Assembly: GCA_026182355.1 (NCBI GenBank)
Contig: JAPFBL010001617.1
Span: forward strand, 4,561,001-4,625,000
Origin: Hermatobates lingyangjiaoensis
Lineage: Eukaryota > Arthropoda > Insecta > Hemiptera > Hermatobatidae
DNA: 64,000 bases
Reading direction: 5' to 3'
The number at the start of each line of letters is the position of its first letter. Position 1 is the first letter of the stretch. The position numbers were made by a program, and so were the translations under genes. The notes beneath the pieces are model-generated. The model made no database searches, was not told where the DNA came from, and saw only the letters and a list, made by a program, of their open reading frames with translations. Below, in pieces: positions 56,780 to 64,000 of the stretch.

Positions 56780-57010
56780 CTCCTGATTAGAATGGGGGAA
56801 GAAACACCAAGTCTTCTGGCAAAAGATTTTATACAATGTCGACGCGTTTCAAACATTTAAGGTTCATCTTCTGTATGCAGTTTCACATTTTCTATAAATA
56901 TTTTATATTATATATGTAACCTTAGGATGAACACTAAATCCTCGAATTGCGTCGACGTTGTTTAAAAACTTTTGTCCTGAGACTGATTTGTTTCCCTCAT
57001 TGTAATCATG
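56780..57010. repeat. Foldback P5, diverged family B element
   Basis: Left arm about 56780-56850 (GATTAGAATGGGGGAAGAAA ... ACAATGTCGACGCGTTTC) and right arm about 56945-57010 (GCGTCGACGTTGTTTAAAAA ... GTTTCCCTCATTGTAATC) are imperfect inverted copies. Each carries a degraded family B core: minus 56872-56847 (CAGAAGA ... GAAACGCG) and plus 56921-56948 (CTTAGGATGAACAC ... CGAATTGCG). An older relative of P2. Confidence 0.6.
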
Positions 57011-57059
57011 AGAAAATGAACAAAATAAAAATTACGTAATTTAAGAATGTGATCACGGA

Positions 57060-57560
57060 AGAATAGTAATAAGCAGGTGGTCTGCCCCAATAAATCTTTT
57101 AGCCATATCTTCTTTAGACGTCTTTGTGGATTTTGCGAGGTACTAAGGGAAGAGATGCTTAGAACCGAGGGGATTTCCTCGGATATAAGGGACCTCACCT
57201 TAGAACCAAAGGGATTAGAATTTTGAGAAAGTTATTTATGGAGAGATTTATAAAAGAATATTGCTACTTCATTAACTATTTGAATCTTTAGGTCTGAATA
57301 AATGTTTGAATTTGGGATGTAGAAAGCATTTTGAAGAATTTTACGAAGGTTTTTAGATTTTAGGGATTGTATCCTTTCGGAGTTGGAACGCTCTGTTACT
57401 CCCCATAACTCAAAGTAATAGTTTATTCTAGTCGTTAATTTTGAGAGTTGCTTAAGTATGTGAAATAGAACTTTGTAGCACCTATCAAGATCTTTCCTTC
57501 TAATTCCAGTTTAGGGAACCCATGTAAGATGTCTGTCAAGATGCAGTCCTAATTAGATTC
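57060..57560 (-). pseudogene. Jockey-type LINE C-terminal fragment
   Basis: Minus-strand translation, with frameshifts: LKQLSKLTTRINYYFELWGV, TERSNSERIQSLKSKNLRKI, LQNAFYIPNSNIYSDLKIQI and, lower down, NPQRRLKKIWLKDLL. This is the end of Jockey-clade ORF2 (Y-x-x-x-LWG, ... IQ-x-x-Q-x-KxLRxI ... A-x-YxPNxxIxxDL ... RRLKRxxPxDLL). The usual YG before LWG is replaced. RT and endonuclease regions are absent. Confidence 0.8.
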
Positions 57561-58940
57561 ACTCCAGAAGCAACGAGCTAATTATACACAAAACTCATAT
57601 GCAAAATTCATTTAATGGAAAAGTTTCATGTATTTTTTTCACAAATACTGAATAAAATATTTAGTATTCACAAATTATATTACTGATTATTATTTGTCAT
57701 AATAATAAGAAAGATAAGCACATACAAGAACTGGTATATTTTGACACTTGGCATCAAAGGGAAAGTACCGCGGTTAAGTGAGAGTAGTCAACTTTCAGTG
57801 TTATTTTTTAACTAAAAATGTACATTAAGTTGAAAGTGTATATATTACCACATAATGTGAACCTCATTTCTAAATTACTTCTAAGAGTGAAATCAGAGAA
57901 ATAAAATGTTTTTCTTGAATAACAAGGAAGGAGCTTACAACTTATATCAATCAGGGCTACCAGTTATAAGATGAGCAAGCTTTATTCAAAAAAATGGGTT
58001 AAGGTGTGTTCGATAATTGGTTTTTTCACGTTTAATATCTTTAAGGACTGAAGCCAAATTATGGTAATTGTTAGAAACTTTTTATATATTCCTATAAATT
58101 ATATTCATTTTTATTTGACAGGTTAATTATATAAAATTTGAATTTCTTTAAAATTAAGCTTAGACACTCAATACTACAGAAATAACAAAACAATTATACA
58201 AGTATTTTAACCATAAAGCCTTGTTAATTATTTATTAATGTTAGGTGAGAGCTACTAGTGTCTGTTATTATATGCTGCCTGGTCTGGTCTTATCTAGACT
58301 CCGTCTTCCACCAGATCTTTTCACTTTAGTTTTGTAAACACTAGCAGCATTTCAACAAGTTAGCATTTTAATGCGTTTTTTTAACGTTATGCATACGTTC
58401 CATGTTTTGACGGGCTCTAAATATTAAATGCATTGTTATTCATTTAGATATACGAATTGTAGTCATGTTCTATCAAGAAAACATTTAATAGTTGGAGACC
58501 CAAAAAAACATATCAAATATATACATAATACAAAACTAACTTCAAACACTGGTACAATAAGAAATAATAAAACAAGAAAAAGATTTAAAAATTCTAAAAA
58601 TCGCTCTTAATCAAAAAATTAAATCATCAATAAATTTTCAAATAGGAAATAGTCCTTAAATTTTAAATCTCTTTCAAATAAGCGAATACTATTAGGATTT
58701 CAATGGTCCAATGCCAGCGCCGATCTCTGAGGCAACTCAGGTCAGAGGATTAACAACTAATTAAGAACCAATCTCCCCATTACTTTCACCAGCTTATGTA
58801 AACCAAAAATTGAAAATAAGACTAGACACGTCCTGATGGTGTCTGTGAAACCTCTCAATATTAACAAATTTATTATAGTTTGTAGATGATGTAAGGAGAG
58901 TTCAACAAAAAAAAGCTTATTAAGAAATAAGTGAAATATG
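57561..58940. other. AT-rich DNA, nothing recognised
   Basis: No coding signal or repeat family. The lysine-rich plus frame at 58428 is compositional. Confidence 0.4.
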
Positions 58941-59239
58941 GTCATATTTTTAAAAATATATGCATTGAAGAAGGATCTCTACCAAAATTCAATGTTCGTA
59001 CAAAATTCAAATTCGTACATATAACCAATTAGATGAAACGATTCTTCGAACAGAATAAACTAGAATTTTCAAAAGAACACACAGAAAAGAAATCACTGAA
59101 CTCACTACTAGATTTCGATGTCGTCGTCAGGAATAGATGTGAATCGCTCCAAAGGCTGATAACGACTGGCTTGGCCTTCAAACTGAAGCACTCAAACAGT
59201 GTAGACAACTTTCAGAGGAAAGGGAGACAAGGAAGATAG
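58941..59239 (+). pseudogene. Coding-like segment, probable retroelement N-terminal piece
   Basis: A 68-codon frame from ATG 59033 (MKRFFEQNKLEFSKEHTEKK, SLNSLLDFDVVVRNRCESLQ, RLITTGLAFKLKHSNSV) is preceded out of frame by IEEGSLPKF (about 58965), similar to a motif at 19996 (VKEGLLPKFT-like). The charged helical composition and its position about 180 bases from a GIY-YIG fragment suggest the N-terminal region of a Penelope-like or related protein. I am not sure of the family. Confidence 0.35.
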
Positions 59240-59359
59240 AGAAATAAAAGCCAAATAAAAATTAAATGAATGAAAACATTTAACTAAAATAACATTAAAA
59301 GCTAGTAGCAACTTCTAGAAAATAAATAAATAAATAAAATAAATTAAATTGAAAAATAA
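59240..59359. other. Short AT-rich spacer
   Basis: (AAAT)n-like run at about 59318-59362. Confidence 0.4.
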
Positions 59360-59800
59360 ATAAAGGAAAAATCAACGATTGAGGTTAAGCCCAGGAGCAG
59401 ATCTACCGCCCAGAAGACTAATAAGTGCTTCTTCTGAAGCTCTCAGAGTGACTCGAATTAGTCTCATCAATCTGCCTCAGGACTTGTACACGGAAACAGT
59501 CATTGAAACTGAGTCCGTGTGAACCGGCATGAGTAACAACGGGAAGGTCAGTGCATTTGCCAACGGACGACCTGTGATTATTCATACGCAGGCTTAGCTT
59601 GGTGGATGCTAAACCCACATAAAAGGAATAACACTGGGTGCAATCCAAACGGTAAACGCAGTTACCAGAGGTACAAGAGGTCTTGTGAGAGATAGGGTAG
59701 GTGCGTTTACTATGGAAAGAGGTAATTCTTCGGTTATGAGGTCTAAGTCGTTACATTATATGAATCTGATCACTAAATGGATAGGTGCGTCAACTAAATA
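59360..59800 (-). pseudogene. Penelope-like GIY-YIG fragment, second lineage
   Basis: Minus-strand reading from about 59700: THLPYLSQ or, in the better frame, TYPISHKTSCTSGNCVYRLD, CTQCYSFYVGLASTKLSLRM, NNHRSSVGK, THAGSHGLSFNDCFRVQVLR, ending near SESFRRSTY then stop. The C-x-x-C before FYVG, the arginine in LSLRMNNHR and the H-x-x-x-GLSF block are typical of the GIY-YIG domain in Penelope-like elements. It is clearly different from the 20-21 kb element and starts without its RT. Open for 76 codons from the internal Met (59648). Confidence 0.75.
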
Positions 59801-60276
59801 CGTTGTGTGAAGACAAAAGTATTCCTGCTGCCTACTACTACGCCTATCCATACCTCCTCCTCTTCTCCCTATGACAAACTACCTGTTCAAAATATTGGTC
59901 CCACTAATTAAGCTAAAGAATTCAACAGCCAACGCTTCCTGGGCAGATCTACCCTGATTACAATACTGACCCTTAGCCTCCGAGGATGCACACATGGAGC
60001 ACTATGGATGCACACTAAGGAGTGTAGTGCACCTGGCTTAAACCTTAAAAGATAGTTTTTATTGCTCACTCATTTTTTTCCTTGCGTCTCATTTTTGTTT
60101 GAATTTTTTATTAGCTTTACTCCGATTATCAGTGTTTAAACTTCATCATTTTCTATTCATTATTACTTTTTTTTAAGTAAATTTTATTTTGCCCTTTTCA
60201 AATTTTCAAATCGTCTCTACTTTATGACAGGACATGCATAACAGCACTGGCATGCATCTTCGGCATACATAGTTTC
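59801..60276. other. Possible 3' region of the second Penelope lineage
   Basis: Less AT-rich at 59830-60050. GGATGCACAC is repeated (59981 with one change, 60005), and TGCACACTAAGGAGTGTAGT, GCACC forms a hairpin near 60008-60034. No frame recognised. Confidence 0.3.
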
Positions 60277-60291
60277 CCTCTCTTTTCTATC

Positions 60292-60360
60292 CTGAAGATG
60301 GCTTATACGAAAATTATAGTTAGCGAGTGTGTTTCTTTACCGTGTTCGCTACTTTTTAAT
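60292..60360 (+). ncRNA. Hammerhead-like core, family C, with tail
   Basis: CTGAAGA, T, GGCTTATAC, GAAA (60292-60312), then ATTATAGTTAGCGAGTGTGT, TTCTTTACCGTGTTCGCT. The stem between CTGAAGA and GAAA is weak in this copy, so the core has probably decayed. The GTGTTTCTTTAC tail matches 155-170. Confidence 0.4.
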
Positions 60361-61519
60361 ATCTAAACAACTTATATCTGACTAGGATCATTCATCCGAA
60401 ACTACTGATCTTAATGAAGTGGATTTCAGTTCAACACAGTTCAGTTGAGATGCACTTCAATTCAAATAGGACTGGCAAAAACAACTTTTCCTATCTAAAG
60501 AACTTAGTTTCATTTCTCAACTTAAAGCGGGTTAGATATTGATTTTTATTTCAAGTTCTTATTGTGAAATCTTGTTATTTATACATCTGATTGGCTTCTC
60601 GATGGCTAAATAGAAAACTGTGTTTGGAGTGGTGTAGTCCAGATCAAATTGAATAGTCAGTCGTCCTTTAAAGTTCTGTTCTTTATAGTTCTAAAAGAGA
60701 CCATAAATTCAATGAATCCTCTCGTTAGTGGAGTGAACAGTTTTCATGTCAAAGGATTTAGAGGGCTCCGGCTTCTTGTGACCCCACATTCATTATCACC
60801 TCAACTAACCTACTCCATAAAATAACTTAATTTTGTCATTAACCTTCATTGAGACATCACCTATGGACGACTAATATCATAAGTCCATTTATCACCATAT
60901 CATTTTTGTATTATGGATATTTAAATAACTTTGGTGTAAGCTAATATCAGTTATTTTGGTTTCAACCCAATACATTAATTTGCTACATATTAATTAGTAT
61001 GGTAACTGAAACATTAATTTGCAATGCAGCTTCATGTAAGAGAGTTCTAATGTTTCATACACAACCTTTTTTACGGTTCCACCAAAATAGAAATTACAGA
61101 CATGCGACTTCCTTCACTTTTAAAATCCAGTAAAGGTATTGTAAGAGGCTAACAACGAAAAAGCTGTTTTTAGGCAAGTCGAAGTTCTTGAGAAGAAGCT
61201 CATAGACAGGAACTACTCTGTCGTGTTCAACAAAGCATGCATTCGAAGGACTACTGCCAAAATACACTAATATAACTATGATTAAATATTCAAACAAAAA
61301 AATATTACCCCAATTGGCTAGTATTAATGCACTTGCAAAATTTTGTCGTGGGAGTATACCATGTTTGAGTTACATTATTCTATGTCTAGTACAAACTCGA
61401 TTGCTGGAAACCTGAAAACACAATAAAAGCAATCACGGGAGAAATTGTCTATTGAAGTAAAAAACCAACCGACCGAACAACCACCCTCGATCTCGAACGA
61501 AAATCCTGGATCTGTGTAC
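60361..61519. other. AT-rich DNA with a Penelope tail scrap
   Basis: 60540-60592 (TTGATTTTTATTTCAAGTTC, TTATTGTGAAATCTTG) is a diverged family A tail. No coding frame is convincing in the rest. Confidence 0.4.
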
Positions 61520-61611
61520 CACAGAAGCCTAGTCAAACCGTCTGAAACATGTTGAAATAACGTGATGAATTTGTGAAATTCTCTCACGGTTACCACTGGA
61601 ACATCACTCCA
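61520..61611 (-). CDS. Candidate exon, unrecognised
   Basis: Minus strand: a good acceptor, TCCCTTGTTTCAG|TGGAG, opens a frame WSDVPVVTVREFHKFITLFQ, HVSDGLTRLL before a possible donor CTGTG|GTACAC. The frame stays open beyond it to 61378 and a second acceptor-like site (TTATTGTGTTTTCAG) lies within. It is on the same strand and upstream of the Pumilio exon, so it could be an earlier exon, but I do not recognise Pumilio sequence in it. Confidence 0.2.
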
Positions 61612-62520
61612 CTGAAACAAGGGATTTTAATAATTTTAAATATTGTTATCAATAATAATACAATAATGTTAATGAAATGATGTGTGCAAAGTTTACCATT
61701 GACTGATGTGGAAGTACTGTAATTGATTAATTGTTGTTAGAACCTTAGTAGAAAACTAACTATATAACGAAGCAATTATTACAAGAAAGCAATATAATAC
61801 ATGAAAGAGACAGGGTCCATGACCTTCACTAACAGATAATATGTTAGATAATCACTAATTATCTTGAAAACTATGGAAGGCGTTGTCATTGAAGCAATAC
61901 TAATGAACACAAAACAATGCCTACTTCTGCATGGAACACTTGATCTGACTTGTTAATACACTGCTGATCCTTTACTAGAATGAATGGAGTATTACGGATT
62001 TTGGCATAAATATGGGTATGTTTCATTTACACCAAGAGATATTCAACCTAATCCTAAACATTTAATTATTTATATTCGGAAATAGAGATCATACGCGAAC
62101 CTTAAAGAATGTTATAAGTAAAGACTTAATAGCATATGGATATCTCAGTAATATTTAATCCACACGCCACCGATTGGGCTTAAAAAATTTATATATTTGA
62201 TTCACTGATTCAATATAACTAAACATTATTTTAATAGAACTACTTAACATTTGTTATTGATGGAATCCAATGAATGTCTAACAATATTTAATACAACGAT
62301 CAATAACTAACTTTTTTTTAATCATGAATTGTAACGTCGATGTATTTTATGCAAATATAAATGTTAAACTCATAGAGCGTTCAACACTATATATGTAACA
62401 CTCAGACAACAATCAGTTAATTTTGGCTGACTCACAATGTTTATACAGAAGACGTAGGTACTGAACTGTTAATAATTATTTTTTTAGAAATTTTAAAGAT
62501 TTAGTTAAATTATTTGAATT
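61612..62520. other. AT-rich DNA, nothing recognised
   Basis: No coding or repeat signal identified. Confidence 0.4.
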
Positions 62521-62715
62521 ATCAATTAAAGTTAGTAATTATTTTATTTGCGCCATATAATTGTAGGCTGCCGCCATTAGTTGTCACAAATAATTCATAA
62601 ATAAGAGTATCTTTCACCGAACAAGTTATCCATAAATCATATGCCGTTGGGCATATTGGACAATCACGCTTGCTCGTGATTCCTATGCGGCACTGATACC
62701 TTGGTATATATACTA
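62521..62715. other. Block with two adjacent perfect hairpins
   Basis: ATATGCC-GTTG-GGCATAT (62639-62656) and ATCACG-CTTGCT-CGTGAT (62663-62680) are followed by CTATGCGGCACTGATACCTT and a TATATATAC run. The block is less AT-rich than its flanks and the minus strand is open (62725-62522), but nothing is recognisable. A structured RNA or the end of a DNA element is possible. Confidence 0.3.
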
Positions 62716-62879
62716 TCACAGCCAAGGATGAGGTACTGTAAAGAATGACACAAACTCAAGTCTAGACAGATCCTAACACTTTTCCACTTTTATGAGACCG
62801 CAGTAGGGTTTACTCCCATAAGAAAATGTGTGATGAGACTCATGAGGTATAGTAATTCCATATATTGCATCTGGCCTGG

Positions 62880-62931
62880 AATATATATCTATCTCTCTAT
62901 CTATAAATCTAACTATCTATCTATCTATCTA

Positions 62932-62985
<54 letters not shown>
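62880..62985. repeat. (TATC)n / (TA)n microsatellite
   Basis: ATCTATCTATC units (62886-62934) grade into (TA)n to 62985. Confidence 0.9.
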
Positions 62986-62989
<4 letters not shown>

Positions 62990-63017
62990 AAAGTTACAAC
63001 TAGAAAACTCAAAAAAA

Positions 63018-63240
63018 AGAGTAGGTTAGGTTAGGTTGCAGTGGTAGTCCCACAAGGGAACACACGTGGGCCGAGCATTGGCCCTTTGTGATACCATTCA
63101 ATGCAGATTGATTCTACAGTGGGAGTCCTGAATTTTGTCTAACTCAAGTGTATTTAGAATAGGAATCTTTAAAGAGTACTTGACATCGTATAGACTTGGG
63201 ACCGACGGTTTAACGTCCTTCTCCGAGGGACAACATGCTC
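63018..63240 (+). repeat. Dispersed repeat S1 (copy 2)
   Basis: Begins GTAGGTTAGGTTAGGTTGCA, then GGGAACACACGTGGGCCGAG, CATTGGCCCTTTGTGATACC and CTCCGAGGGACAACATGC, colinear with 5970-6175. It breaks directly into Helitron sequence, which suggests one inserted into or recombined with the other. Confidence 0.65.
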
Positions 63241-63244
63241 AAGA

Positions 63245-64000
63245 TTTATTTTGTCACAAGTAAACTCAGCCACCATAAGACATATCAAGCTGAAACTTTT
63301 ACACTAGATTTGTGTATGTCTAACTTAAAATATAGGCTCTGAATAGATTGATAATTCAGTGTAGAAGCGAAGTTATGGGGCTTTAAGCTGTATTTTGCTA
63401 ACTTCACAAACAAGTTTGTTTTGAAAATACACAGGTGTGGCAAGTAGGTATTGTTAGTTGATTTTAATTTCATTTGATCATAAGAATATAATATTTATTT
63501 GACATCATTAAAAAGGTGCTTCCCAGAGTTGAGGCTGTACTATCTATTCACAATAAATAATTTTGTGAACGAGCAATTCTCAACCCTTAATATGAACAGG
63601 CAGGAAAAATCAACAAAACAAATTCTTATGCTATATCAAGCCGAGGAAAGAACTTACAAGTCAGTAAAGAGTGATTAGTGATGAAGAAGCAGTTTATTAT
63701 CCAACTGAATTTTTTGAATCTGAATTTCTTTCTCCTGGACTGCCTGCTCTTGAGTAAAAACTTAAAGTAGGAAGACCAATCATGCTGCAATTTAGTAGCA
63801 GTAACAAATTTAATGTTACGAAACATGAGTGCCCCAAAACCGTGCAACAGGACACGACTCTGATTTCGTGGTCTGCACAGATATGCCATAGAGGCGGACA
63901 TCATGACGGGGTGTGGATTGGGGAGTCAGTGTGTATACCACGCATACTATTGATTCCGAACCACTATCTGTTTCCGTTGAAACGATTGCAAAGTCCTGTG
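63245..64000 (+). mobile_element. Helitron copy H4, runs off the window
   Basis: The shared non-coding block (AACTCAGCCACCATAAGACA from about 63254; AATACACAGGTGTGGCAAGT) is followed from about 63700 by the helicase C-terminus: SPGLPALE, stop, KLKVGRPIML, ECPKTVQQDTTL, SAQICHRGGHH, then by frameshift CIPRILLIPNHY. The 5' end is missing and the 3' end lies beyond 64000. The minus-strand frame 63904-63626 is a shadow of it. Confidence 0.75.

Noticed and set aside
61375..61620. 81-codon minus frame as a confident Pumilio exon
   Set aside because: It has good acceptor-like sites, but no residues I can match to Pumilio; listed only as a weak candidate exon.
63626..63904. 92-codon minus frame
   Set aside because: Shadow of the plus-strand H4 helicase remnant.

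Overview
The window is AT-rich eukaryotic DNA from an arthropod, most likely an insect. The evidence is a spliced gene exon, Penelope-like elements, Helitrons, hAT elements, Jockey/R1-type LINE pieces, long (TA)n tracts and a repeat headed by TTAGG-like motifs. A hemipteran is a guess I cannot confirm. There are no bacterial features.

I recognise one host coding exon with good support. It is a 115-base minus-strand exon at 49118-49232 with clean splice sites, encoding residues that fit the N-terminal region of the RNA-binding protein Pumilio (KKLW ... WRDTTWSTS). If so, the window is the interior of a pumilio gene on the minus strand: at least 14.7 kb of intron upstream (higher coordinates) and up to 49 kb downstream. 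Four short GC/CpG-rich islands (30.9, 41.2, 51.6 and 53.1 kb) stand out from the AT-rich background and may be alternative first exons or enhancers. A few other coding-like segments (9.3, 40.0, 47.9, 59.0, 61.5 kb) are weakly supported.

The rest is transposon debris. (1) Helitrons: four pieces of one family (2.6-3.7, 18.6-19.9, 48.2-48.7, 63.2-64.0 kb) and a second lineage nested in an old Penelope element (16.4-17.6 kb). (2) Penelope-like elements: a young 799-bp head-to-head inverted pair encoding the RT C-terminus and a GIY-YIG nuclease (20.05-21.93 kb), an old relic (15.9-18.1 kb) and a second lineage (59.4-59.8 kb). (3) Solo palindromes or single copies, apparently of several families, carrying a hammerhead-ribozyme-like core: CTGANGA, one extra base, a short stem-loop, then GAAA. 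Several lie in or against (TA)n tracts at 18.3-24.4 kb. (4) hAT elements: two with perfect 8-bp target duplications (4952-5445; 53816-55182) and a C-terminal transposase fragment (14.3-14.75 kb). (5) LINE reverse-transcriptase pieces at 49.3-50.6 and 57.1-57.6 kb. (6) A high-copy non-coding repeat, here called R1rep, with terminal TTTACT-ATA-AGTAAA hairpins; about a dozen copies, clustered at 33-40 kb. (7) Minisatellites at 25.5 and 50.8 kb.

The most interesting structure is the 18-24.4 kb cluster of palindromes with ribozyme-like cores set in (TA)n, next to an intact-looking Penelope tail. All coordinates and alignments were made by eye.
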